Positions 1-9,880 of a DNA stretch of 47,244 bases are shown here, piece after piece (position 1 is the first letter of the stretch; the number at the start of each line of letters is the position of its first letter). This DNA is from Folioceros fuciformis (lineage: Eukaryota > Anthocerotophyta > Anthocerotopsida > Anthocerotales), in contig JBNGIO010005797.1 of assembly GCA_049999805.1 (NCBI GenBank), positions 33,154 through 80,397 on the forward strand, written 5' to 3'. The notes under the pieces are model-generated. The model saw nothing but the letters and a program-made list of their open reading frames with translations, did not search any database and was not told where the DNA came from. A program made the position numbers and the translations under genes.

Positions 1-3000
1 GATGGGTTTTCTATCTTGTCTTTCTAAAATAAATAAGAGACCCCTCGAGGTTAAAATGTTAGTAATATATTTATTTTGCACCCTCACGAGGTCCCTATAG
101 CATAAATTTTTGCCCTTGGTTTTACTACCTCATCTTTTGTTTCACAACTTCAACTGTAAACCCTAAATGCAATTTTTGGTTCTTCTTCCTTTTTGAAAAT
201 GAAGTGTGGTGGAGGTTGCTCACCCCCTCCCCTTCCACCGAGGAGATATAAAGTTATTTTAACTGCAAAAATTGGGCGATTCATCTAGCCCTACCCGCAA
301 GCATGGTGGAGGGTCGACGCCCTTTGCCCGGAGGGTGGAATGACCAGCCAAACAATTGGGATTGGAGGAACGGGTACATCGGCTTAGCTTGCATTTTCAA
401 TCTGGGTGTGGCGATTTATTGTCTCACGCACTTTCCTTGTTATGTGCAACAATAGTTTATCTTCGAGGTTAATAGAGTCTAGGCTGACTTTTATCATCCT
501 GTAAGAAGATGTGCAAGTGCATTACCGGTGAAGATGCAAAGTGAGAATCTATGGTCTCTTTGTCATTGATGTCCCTATAGGCTATGACATGAGTACCTTG
601 GACACTAGAATAGATGAAGGCACACTAAGCACTATGCTCGAAAGTTTTGAGAAGAAGACTATGTGCATTGAGTTTTGATTTATTGTGATGCATGGAGTGG
701 ACGCTACCACACTGTTAGAGAGGCTCTACGCAAATATGCCAAGAGAGGGGGTATAGTATCCTTTGTTTGGAACAACTTGCACAAGGAATGAGAGGGCTTT
801 GAGACTATGGAATATGTCATTGTGGCCTGGACATGTAAAGAGAGGAGTGGTAAAGAACATATGTTGATGTTGGTAAGCGCAAAGTAATGGTCCTTTAAGA
901 ATCGGAGGAACTTAGTTGAACGTACCATTAAACACCTCCATAAATACTACACAATGGAGTTTCCTTATTTTGAATACCACCATTAGATTTGTGGTGGAGA
1001 TGTGGTTATCGCATATTCCCACTAGGGACCCTATCTATGAGGATGTCTATAATAGAATCTAAGCTATGAGTAAGCCTAAAATAGAATCTAAAGAATATAT
1101 GCTAGAGCTAGATAGATAACATTATGAGATAATGTCTATCCTTATGACATATATATGTATGCATGGGATACCCACTTCTAATTGTACTGCATGTCGGGAC
1201 TCGCTGTTTTCTAACACCAGCATCAGGATGCTAGCACTGGTATGGACCGTGCTGATTGCTCAGCATTCAAAGCAAGGGCTTGGACATATTGCAGTACCTA
1301 GCTGTGTATGTGAGATAACGGAGTACCTAGCGAATGGAGCAGTATGATTTTGCTAACCCTCTTACTTTTGCTTGCCCATCGAAGGCTTGTGCAAGCACTG
1401 GTTCCTCGCAGAGAGGCTGACAAGTCCACTCACAGAATGCATAGGGGACTGCTGGATAAAGTGGTGGTGGGCAGGCCTTTTGAGCGATCCAGGAAGACAT
1501 GTTGAAGTTGGAGTAGGTCAGGGTCACATTTGCACCGTCTGTGGGTTGGAATGAATTGACGGTCACGGAGATGATGACGTTGATTTCGGGCATCACCGCA
1601 GAGTAGTTTCACGAGACTACGACGCTGCTGCCTGTGTCAAAAGGCCCTGAGGGTTTTCTCCGTAACGTATCTCTTTCTATTGCCAACAGATTGGTCGTTC
1701 CATCCTCTGGGTTTCCTTTATGACTGCTGTAGTCAGAGATCCCCAATCCGTCCCCCACCCACTCGAGAGGGCTGGCCTCCAGAGGTTGTGCAACGAAGGA
1801 GGAAGGTCCGTCCTCAAGCACAGCAGCTGTGCTGGAAGCTGGAAGACATGGTAACCACAAACTTTGACCGGATGGACGCAACTGTTGCATTGTAACCACT
1901 GAGCTGGAACCTGCGTATCAGCTTGCTTTCGGTCTACGACTCAATATCAAGGCATGAAATGGCTGACAAGGCCCCTTCGATCCGCGTACCCGGTGGACTG
2001 GACTGACCTTCGATCCCAACTCTGTAACGTGTACGGCTGTCTCTCTTCCCATCGCGAATTGAAAAGGGAGGGGAAAAGCACAAGGGGATTTGCAAGTTGC
2101 AACATTCATACCTTGCTTTCTTTTCCCGGGATGCCAAGCAGGTTGACCTTCCCAAACGTTGTGATGCGAGAAATGTTTACCTGGGCTGCGGTGGACGGAA
2201 TTTTCTTTTCTTTTTCCCCATCAAATCTTTTACATGAAAGCACACCTATTCAGGTAGTAGTGATCCGATTGCATTTTTGTATGGCCTGAGCTTGTCATCC
2301 CACTCGCTCCTGACGACACTCCCATCCAGAAATTAACAAGCTGAGACGACTTGATGTGAAGACAATGTGGGCACGGAATCAGCACCATCGCTTCAAGAGC
2401 CTGAGCAACCTTTGCTGGATGCTCACCAGCCTCCTGAACAGTTTATTTAGCATAATTGATGCAAAGGGTTTAAGAGTACAGACTTGCACGCTTTCATGTA
2501 GTGAAGTTTCTTCTTCTGGTAATTTGCTGAGACTGCAGGAGAAAGTTTTGATGAATCGCCTGTCACTGTATTGGTTCTTAGCTTGAATCTCTGTTGGTTC
2601 AGTGAGAAGGTTTCTTCATCCTCGCACTGCATGGCATGCTTGAAGGCAGTTTGTTCAAAATGGATTTTGAAGTATGAGGGCAAATCAAGACCATTTTTAT
2701 CGTGCTCTTTCTCCTGCCTTGGGTTTGAGACATGGTATGTTTTATCTCGTCTGTAGAGTATGCTACCATCTGTGTGGGTTATCGTGACCTGCCGTTTGGT
2801 CCATCGAAGTGGGTGGTATGGCATTGGCAGATAGTGTTCTATCACGATTTCTACATCTAGTTATGTCACTGATTGCTGGGTGCTTCTCCTTCGTTGTGGA
2901 GCTCGTATGGCAAATGGACATGGACCTGCAAATTGAAGTCAAGAATGTTCAATGAGCTAAAACTCTGTCCCAAGCCACGGCAGACACGGGAGCATGGCAG

Positions 3001-3491
3001 TCTTCAAGCGTAAAAGAAAATCTGTGACACTCCCCATGCTAGCAGTACTCTTCAATGCACTCTTGGAGTCTCTTTAATCGTAGAAGCCCTTCATTCAATG
3101 AACATAATACCTTCTTGCAGGAGAGGTACCTAAGGTAAAACCTCCCCAACGCAAGTGGGTTCTACCCTATTTGTAAAGCTCCCCCCTCCCAGTTGTCCTA
3201 CCTGCTATTTGGACTTCCGTATCCATCCAGGAGAGCCTATCCAAAATTTCCAATTCACTCAAAAAATGAACGTGACAAGGGAGACCGATTTGTGAAAGTT
3301 CACAAGGACGTGTTGTAAGAGCTGTGCACTGATTTTTGCAATGGTAGGCCATCATTTATTACTCATGCAGGCCATCATTTTATCACTCATGCTGGCAAAT
3401 CAGAGAGTGAAAAGAAGACTTGTGTTAGGAGGATAAGTAGGGCCTTGAGTTGTTTTGGATAAGAAATGGCATGTTCTTGGAGAATCTGCAT
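1..3491. other. AT-rich intergenic region, no supported gene
   Basis: I find no coding region I can support here. Open frames are short, lack recognisable motifs and often begin at non-ATG codons. The base composition is clearly more AT-rich than the gene-dense part of the window, especially in the first 1.1 kb, which could be decayed transposon sequence, although no terminal repeat or transposase motif is visible. Near 3342-3400 a phrase of about 25 bp (GCCATCATTT...ACTCATGC) occurs twice in tandem. The stretch 3592-3840 just downstream probably holds the 3' UTR of the minus-strand WD40 gene. Confidence 0.5.
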
Positions 3492-3591
3492 GTTCCACCC
3501 AGGTCTATTCTAAGAAGTTCCACCCAGGCCGATTCTAAGAAGTTCCACCCAGGCCGATTCTAAGAAGTTCCACCCAGGCCGATTCTAAGAA
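3492..3591. repeat. 25-bp tandem repeat, 4 copies
   Basis: Four head-to-tail copies of a 25-bp unit (GTTCCACCCAGG...TTCTAAGAA) start at 3492, 3517, 3542 and 3567. Copies 2 to 4 are identical. Copy 1 differs only at two positions in the middle (TCTA instead of CCGA). The array lies about 250 bp beyond the stop codon of the WD40 gene. Such near-perfect arrays vary easily in copy number. Confidence 0.95.
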
Positions 3592-3840
3592 GTTAGAGTG
3601 GTACCCTAAACTGCACCATGTAGTTTGAATATGTTTAACACAAGATTAAATCTGTGAAAGTAGAGGATAGGCAGATCTCTTTCTTATGCCTTGGTTCAGT
3701 GACCACGATCTCACAGCCCAATAAATCATTTTTCTTAAAAAATATGGCTGCTATTGTTCTTCCTGGATGGGCAGCTCTCAATTCAATAGCTTACCACAAA
3801 AAGATACTATTTTATAACTCATAATAAGTAATGACGCACA

Positions 3841-6309
3841 CTAGTGGTGTTCAGCTTTCCAAGCAAGCTCAACATCTTCACATAGTGGACGCGTCAGCCT
3901 CCACTTGCAAAGGGTGGGATCTCTTGCATCTTCATATAGTACAACCTTTTGATCATCCCCTCCAGTGCATATGTATTTATCATCCTTGGATATAGCTACA
4001 GTGTTAATACATCTGGAATGATCTTTAAATTGCTTGACACAAGGCTTCCCAAGAGATATATCCCAGACGCTAATACTTCCATTTCCGCTGGCCGTAACCA
4101 GTACGTCCTCATTGTGAAACCATTTGGTATCATTCACGCCCTGATCCCCAACATCAACATATCCATAGTATTGACCAGCATTGTCTATGGAGGGCATGGG
4201 CTTGCCATGACTCAAGCGATGCAAAGCTCTGAAGTTTCGAGAACTGGATTGCAATGCAGGAGGTGGCCTACCAATGGGTGTAGGCCCAGGGCTAAATGGC
4301 ATGAACCTTGTATCCCACACCGTAGATGTGTTCCCTGTACATGAGGCTTGAAAGAAAGTACCAGAGTAGGAGAAAGAGGCAGAAGTGACCTCATCCCCTA
4401 CACTTAGTCGGGCTATTCCACCTCCAGTCCTCATGTCAAACAAACCCACAGTCCCGTCTCCCGAGCCGGAGATAATGGTTCTCCCATCAGGGCTCGTCCC
4501 CACCGTGGTGATGAAGGCATCATGTGCAGGAAACGAAAGGACCCGTTCAAGGGCAGTGACGTCCCAAACTTGCACAATAGCGGGCTTTTCTTTTTTCTTG
4601 TTGTCACTGCCGCAAATCAAAGTGTTTTGGCCGCAAAATCCGATGGCGTCCATAGACGGTGCATCTTGTCGGGGAAGCACAAGCTCTGCTGCATTCAGGT
4701 GAGCTACTAGGTCCCCTGAAAGCACATTCCAAAGCAGCAGCTTGTCATCACCAGGCCCGCCGCTCGTGGCAACAATGCACGAATTCTCCGGTGCAACAGC
4801 GAGGGCAAGAATTTTGTCATGGTGTTCAGGACTGGCGGCGTCCCCGGGTCGAGGCCCCATGGTATGCAGACAGTCCCCTGTGTGCGGGTCCCAAACCTTC
4901 ACCAAATTGGTTGCGCACGAGACTATCCTTTCTCCGCCGAAGGCGAACTCCACAGTTTGGATCTGGCTGTTATGGCCCTCCAGCTCCGTCGCCCGCCCAG
5001 TATTCAGATCGTAAAGGAGAAGCTCGTGGGGAGCTTCATTGCAGCTGCAAACAAGCTGAGGGCGGCCGCGCGGGTGAAACCTCACGTCCAGCACCTTCTG
5101 GACAGCTTGTTCCACTCTCTGCAACGGCAGAACCACGGCCCCGCTGGAGGTGTAAGCGCACCAGGTTGCGCACCAGGAAGAGAAATCTCTTTGCTTCAGG
5201 AAAGCGCCCATGCCTGTCCTGCGGCAGACCCGAGAGTCCCATCCCTGCACGAAGCACTTCCAATTCCATCCGACTCTACCGGTTCGCACCGGGTAGTGGG
5301 CACCAGTGGAATTGGAGCCCATCTCCCGGGCCTGAACACATCGTAAGACGTTAGCCCGCTCCATCGCATTCGCCCCTTTCTTGTTGGGCAGGACAGGGTT
5401 GGCTTCACTAGAACCCCAAGCGCGGACAGGCCTCCCTGTTGTGCCCATCGGGGTCATTCCAATCCTACACTCCTCTCCATCGGAAGCCTCCGACCCAGAA
5501 TCCTCAGCTTTCAGTCTCCTGATGATAGCTTTGAGCCTAGTTTGAAGCTCATCCAAGAGCTCCAATTTGCGAGCAGCGATCGCTCTAGTGTCCACAACAG
5601 CACGACTCCCTTCTGAATTCCTTTCTGGCTCCTGAGAAGCTGAAACATCTCCTTTTCTACCTTTGACATTCCCACGAAGAGAGTAGGTCTTCAAGGTTTC
5701 CCTTCCAACAATTCCATCATCCATGGCAACCGCAATTGGTGATGCTTCCCGGTCTGCGGAAATGGAGCCAAGCCTTCGCTCGTTTGACTTCGTGCCTAGT
5801 AGGCGATGGTGGATCTTCTGAATGTAGCTCACAACAAACGGCCGTTTATTTTCCAAATCCACTGCAGCAGCTGTCACCGGATGCTTACCCAACCACTCGA
5901 ATATTTCCTTGGACTTGACCACATCCCGCTGCCCTAGGCTCCTCAACCACACGTACACCGGCCTCCATTTTGAAGAAATGGGCTTGGATCCTGTGCTTTT
6001 GCTCGAACTCCCTACCCACAACCCATCACCATCCTCATCCCTGGTCTCGTCTCTGGCCTCATCCCTGGTTGCAGCTCCAGCCAAAATGAGCCTATGCTGC
6101 GATTGCAAATATCCAACCACATGATCTGTTGTAGCTTCAATAATCTCCCGGGCAAGATCAGCTGCACTATCATTCAACCATCGCTCAATCTGCTCACGAC
6201 TTACAACCTCCTCCGAGGAAATGGTTTGCAGCCACTCCTCAGCACGAGCCCACCCAATGAGCTCCCTCTCTCGCTTCCGCCCCAAGGGCGAAGAGGACGG
6301 TCTGACCAT
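3841..6309 (-). CDS. WD40-repeat protein with duplicated N-terminal helical motif
   Basis: This is an intronless gene of 822 codons. The start is the ATG at 6309; the open frame extends four codons further only through a TTG. Residues about 20-76 and 115-172 are two copies of one helical motif: W, four residues, WL, then VV..xxIxxWL, then VVxYLQ or VVSYIQ followed by an H and two hydrophobics. An acidic RDE-rich linker lies between them. A short coiled-coil-like stretch rich in L, E, K and R lies near residues 245-270. The C-terminal ~440 residues form a seven-bladed WD40 propeller, with repeats ending VKVWD, LLLWN, VQVWD, VGLFD, STVWD, ISVWD and VVLYE. WD40 proteins usually act as scaffolds in complexes. 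I do not recognise the partner or pathway, so no symbol is given. It is divergently arranged with COA3. Confidence 0.85.
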   Translation of the reverse strand: MVRPSSSPLGRKRERELIGWARAEEWLQTISSEEVVSREQIERWLNDSAADLAREIIEATTDHVVGYLQSQHRLILAGAATRDEARDETRDEDGDGLWVGSSSKSTGSKPISSKWRPVYVWLRSLGQRDVVKSKEIFEWLGKHPVTAAAVDLENKRPFVVSYIQKIHHRLLGTKSNERRLGSISADREASPIAVAMDDGIVGRETLKTYSLRGNVKGRKGDVSASQEPERNSEGSRAVVDTRAIAARKLELLDELQTRLKAIIRRLKAEDSGSEASDGEECRIGMTPMGTTGRPVRAWGSSEANPVLPNKKGANAMERANVLRCVQAREMGSNSTGAHYPVRTGRVGWNWKCFVQGWDSRVCRRTGMGAFLKQRDFSSWCATWCAYTSSGAVVLPLQRVEQAVQKVLDVRFHPRGRPQLVCSCNEAPHELLLYDLNTGRATELEGHNSQIQTVEFAFGGERIVSCATNLVKVWDPHTGDCLHTMGPRPGDAASPEHHDKILALAVAPENSCIVATSGGPGDDKLLLWNVLSGDLVAHLNAAELVLPRQDAPSMDAIGFCGQNTLICGSDNKKKEKPAIVQVWDVTALERVLSFPAHDAFITTVGTSPDGRTIISGSGDGTVGLFDMRTGGGIARLSVGDEVTSASFSYSGTFFQASCTGNTSTVWDTRFMPFSPGPTPIGRPPPALQSSSRNFRALHRLSHGKPMPSIDNAGQYYGYVDVGDQGVNDTKWFHNEDVLVTASGNGSISVWDISLGKPCVKQFKDHSRCINTVAISKDDKYICTGGDDQKVVLYEDARDPTLCKWRLTRPLCEDVELAWKAEHH

Positions 6310-6939
6310 AACCTTGTTCAAAGCCGAAAAAAGCTAGCTACCAAGTCTTCCAGGCATTACCATCCAACACCACCTTTTCCCATCCAATATTATCCAGCTC
6401 TCATGTCGTTCCCTCCTCTTCTTCACATTCAAAAAATCATAACAGCCTTCCACTTCATAACCAACCTCATAACTTACAAAGTTACCAGCATGTTCCACTC
6501 CCTTCCGGCATGTTCCACTCCTTTCGTCTGAGTCCCCAATTCGTTTCGTCTCCCTTCCCTTCCTCCAAACTCCGTATCAGTCTACCCAGCACCAGGAGGC
6601 GTTTGGAAATATAAACTACTCCTCAGCGCCTTCTCATTTGTTACGAACTGGGAAGGAAGATGAGACAGATGGGATAGAGGAAATGCGCCATCAAGTAGGG
6701 GAAGACTCGCAAAGAGTGGTGAGTCACTCTGCCTTAGCGGAATGTGGTGTAGCAGAGGCAGCTGAGGGCACCACGCAACATCATCATCCTATTCCATTCT
6801 TTTCGGCCATGAGGCCCGTTGCCTAATAAGTAGCACCCTCGGGAGCCACCAACCCTAGAGAGAGGTTTGCCCTAAGTTTTCGACTTATCTCCCCTCCCTC
6901 TTCCCTCGTCGCCCACTCAACTCCTCACGGAAGGGAAAC
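6310..6939. promoter_or_regulatory. divergent intergenic region, WD40 gene / COA3
   Basis: These 630 bp separate the start codons of the minus-strand WD40 gene and plus-strand COA3, so both promoters and 5' UTRs must lie here. The WD40-proximal half is rich in C and T on the plus strand (many TTCC and CCTC tracts), as is common in plant 5' leaders. I see no TATA box that I would assign with confidence, and no coding exon. Confidence 0.5.
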
Positions 6940-7128
6940 ATGGCGTGGGCATTCAGGAGGCTCCCACTGAGGACAAGGAACTTCATTGTGGCGGGAGGCT
7001 TGACGGTGTTCATATCTGGGGTGTATATATACACCATGCGAGCTGTAGGAGGCCATGATGAGCTGGATGTGGCCATAACCAATTTTGACAAGGAGAAGGC
7101 CCTCAAATCGGAGAGCGGAGCTTCATAA
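6940..7128 (+). CDS. COA3: COA3-like cytochrome c oxidase assembly factor (62 aa)
   Basis: This small single-exon gene encodes 62 residues. The N-terminus is basic (LPLRTRN), followed by one membrane span at about residues 14-36 ending in the phrase SGVYIYTMRAVGG, then a short polar tail (about 40-60) that could form a coiled coil. A short basic head, a single span with a YxYTM-type end and a charged tail are the hallmarks of the COA3/CCDC56 family. Those proteins sit in the inner mitochondrial membrane and help insert and stabilise COX1 during complex IV assembly. The ATG is in good context (aacATGGCG). The next gene downstream is convergent. Assignment rests on pattern recognition; the function is inferred from the family. 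Confidence 0.75.
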   Translation: MAWAFRRLPLRTRNFIVAGGLTVFISGVYIYTMRAVGGHDELDVAITNFDKEKALKSESGAS

Positions 7129-7260
7129 CCGCCGTTGGGATGTTGCAAGCCGATGTGTTCTTTTCTAGATGGAGAGGACCCCAGTTAATGAGCAGGACTT
7201 TCAAGCTTGGCTTCGAAGGATATGGAGCTGTTGGTACAATATGTCCACTAGATAGCTGGT

Positions 7261-7382
7261 TAGCTTGAGGAACGTGGAGTTTGCTCGTTTTGAGGAACGT
7301 GGAGCTTGTTGGCTTTGATGAACGTGGAGCTTGTTGGCTATATGGAACGTGACACCTGTGCGCCTTTGGTGAGCGTGGAGCT
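7261..7382. repeat. imperfect ~25-bp tandem repeat, about 5 copies
   Basis: The phrase GAACGTGGAGCTTGTTGGCT recurs with a period of about 25 bp (GAACGT near 7270, 7295, 7320, 7345, and a weaker GAGCGT near 7371). Copies have drifted at several positions. The array begins about 130 bp after the COA3 stop codon, so it is probably in that gene's 3' UTR. No open frame runs through it in a convincing way. Confidence 0.75.
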
Positions 7383-7825
7383 GTAGATTCAGGATGTTCT
7401 CTTAGAATGCACAACCGATGTTCTGATCGTAGCCACGGTAGAACATGCTGCAATCGATGCTGTCTGTTGCCGGTTTGGCAAAAAGAGAGATGTGTTGAAT
7501 ATTGTAACGTGCAACGCAAATCCATCTGTGCTAAATGACAGATATGTTCACAAGTCAAGTCCTTTTACAACGCTGGGAAGGCGCACAAGGCTCTCCTTAG
7601 GTGTGTTGCAGATGCTTCAAAGAATGTTGGTAGGAATGTTGGTAAGAATGCTTCTTTTTCCTTCCATATATTTGCGCAGGGTACTTCTACTCTACTAATG
7701 CTCCCCAAACGCTCGGAGTCAATAGAATGAATATGGCATGTTCGGGCAAAAACAAAGATGTACACTTTTCTGCACACGTCTCTCATGTACAACAAATCAC
7801 AAAGATCTTCAATTCCCATCTAGAT

Positions 7826-9310
7826 CTACTTCAGCAACTGGAGAATGATGCAACATGAAGTCCAAACGGCCATCAAGGCAGCCCTTACGACGAAGGNNNN
7901 NNNNNNNNNNNNNNNNNNNNNNNNNNNNNNNNNNNNNNNNNNNNNNNNNNNNNNNNNNNNNNNNNNNNNNNNNNNNNNNNNNNNNNNNNNNNNNNNGCGC
8001 CCCACGAAGCAGCTGTATACATGAACTTGCCGTAGTCCCACAGCTTTCGCAACTTTCCCTTCTTTTCAAGTTGTGTGAAAGCTACGCTAATCGCTGCCAC
8101 ATTAATTGCATCACAAAACAATTAAAGACTACAAACACGACTCTTGCTGTTCGCACAACAGATGTGCAAACAAAGAGACATTACCTTCCTGCAACTCCTT
8201 GGGTGCCATTTTCTGTGAACAAAATCAGGTTTGGTAAGCACATTGAAAGCCAAGATAAACCTGTGCCAGGCAGTGAAGAGGTAAAAGCAGCCTCCTGTCC
8301 AATGCGTGAGTCAATCACACACCTTGGCCTGCGGTACCGTAGATATATATTTTGCCATGAAGCATGCAATAGCCTCTACGATGTCGTCTTGAGAGACCAC
8401 AACATAGCCATCAGACCCAAGCTCATCCCTTTCTTCCCTCACCTCAATCTTTGAAAAGTCATTTTCCGAGATCATAAACCAGGAGCCTGCATCTCCTGCA
8501 GGCACGTCTCTATCAGAGTCTATGACGATCCTTCATGTTCTAGAAGAGAACTTCAAGAGGCAGAATCCTTCATGAAGGTGAAAATCTGTAATACCAGTTA
8601 AAGCTCCCCACCTTCAGACTTGCCCACCGCCTTCTGATCTGATGAGTCAGTCTGGCCTGCCGCATCTGTGGGTGTGGGAGAGCCTCCGAGCTTCTCGAGA
8701 AAAAGAGGAGATTCCAACTTCCTCTTCAATGCGTCATAGAACTACGCACGAGAAAAAGCTGATTCAACACTGAACCTAATCATACTAATGAATTGCCCAT
8801 GCCATTCTCCGGCCAAATGATACCCACCGCTTTGCAACCTTCTGCTGCAACCACTGATTTGGAAGAGCTGCCTGATGAGCCCACCGACACCTACAAGAAT
8901 GCCCAACGATCATGCCCTGCAAAATGCTTCAAAATCACAAAGACTTCAAACTGCCCCAAACCCCTGCGAACATGACAGCGCAACTCCAAAACACCATTCC
9001 CGACCCCCAAACCCAGGACCCCATGAAAAATCGGCATAACAAAATTCACCTGCTGAGTACCCAGCACCTCCTCCTTCCCATCTCGAACCTGCAGAGTTTC
9101 CAAAGCCTTCTGATACTCCTCAATTGTAGCCTTGAGCCTCTCGTTCTCCAGCCTGGTCTTAGCCAAAGCCCCCTCGGTAGCCACGAACTCCTGCTCCCGG
9201 GCAACTACAGCTGCGGAATGCTCATGATGGCGCTCCAAGGCAGCCCAAGCGTGATCGGCCACCTCCGCCACGGCCACGGCCACATGAAGGCCGCCGTGCG
9301 GCACCACCAT
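7826..9310 (-). CDS. plant-conserved protein of unknown function, coiled coil N-terminus, interrupted by assembly gap
   Basis: Five exons join in frame: 9310-9050, 8741-8612, 8519-8323, 8212-8185 (28-bp microexon) and 8093-7826, all with GT-AG borders. The ATG at 9310 starts VVPHGGLH; a longer in-frame reading upstream is possible but less likely. Residues about 10-87 are helical and heptad-like (REQEF...LAKTRLENERLKATIEEYQKALETLQ). A GSWF...DGYVVVSQDDIVEAIACFMAKYI segment follows, then KMAPKELQE, then LEKKGKLRKLWDYGKF and a hydrophobic C-terminus ending in TSCCIILQLLK. I recall this architecture from unnamed plant proteins but know no function. The last exon contains the 100-N gap, so 7997-8093 and 7826-7896 are the readable halves. 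It is divergent to the Swd2-like gene. Confidence 0.7.
7897..7996. other. assembly gap (100 N)
   Basis: A run of exactly 100 N, the conventional placeholder for a gap of unknown size. It falls inside the last exon of the minus-strand coiled-coil protein gene. Confidence 0.98.
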
Positions 9311-9880
9311 GGCTTCAAAATCTCCTGCAAACCAGAATTCCACACAGCTTTTCAATCACCGTGTCTCCATGCACCGATCCTCGATTTTCCCCTCACCCAC
9401 CCGAACAGACAGCTCGGAACAGTAAGGGACAGGACCTCAACAACAGTGGCGTAATTTCATGCAGGCTACAGCTTTCCTCCACAAATCTTCAAACGTAGGC
9501 ACCCACTTGTTTGGCTTACGACGAAGAGGTGGCAAGCCTGACCAGATTCTGCCCATAAAGCCTCGGTCGACCTTTTCGTGACGGTTGCTCCAATTAGCAG
9601 GAAGGCGCCGTATGTAGGTAGCTTTTGTTTCCATATATGTACGGAAGGCTACGGGTTGTCAGCCCCGAGGGCTCGAAGGTATAATCTCTAGGGTAGGTCT
9701 GTACTACTTTTAACTACCATAGATACAACTTTTCTCGTAGACATGCAATGTTCGGGGAGGTGACAGTATACGTTTTGATCCAGGAGGCCGACATCGTTCT
9801 CTCAGCATGATGGCAGTAAGAGATCATGGTTTTTGCTAATTCTTGCGGAGCCAAGAGCTGACACAGAGTCGGGAGTTACG
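9311..9880. promoter_or_regulatory. divergent intergenic region, coiled-coil gene / Swd2-like gene
   Basis: These 570 bp lie between two head-to-head start codons and should hold both promoters and leaders. An open frame at 9437-9634 on the minus strand has no recognisable motif and is probably 5' leader or chance. I cannot point to a clear TATA box. Confidence 0.45.

Noticed and set aside
1327-1899. Two minus-strand frames, one with a phrase (TVNSFQPTDGANVTLTYSNF) reminiscent of an N-terminal beta-sandwich domain
   Set aside because: The resemblance is short, no conserved catalytic motif follows on either side, and the frames do not join by good splice sites.
2447-2845. Minus-strand frame of 132 codons with a fairly protein-like composition
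   Set aside because: It begins at GTG (an internal ATG exists at 2824), has no recognisable family and no neighbouring exons that splice to it.
3492-3591. CRISPR-like array
   Set aside because: The units are directly adjacent with no spacers, in plant nuclear DNA. It is a plain tandem repeat.
4659-5354. Plus-strand frame of 231 codons
   Set aside because: It is antisense to the WD40 gene and has no motif.
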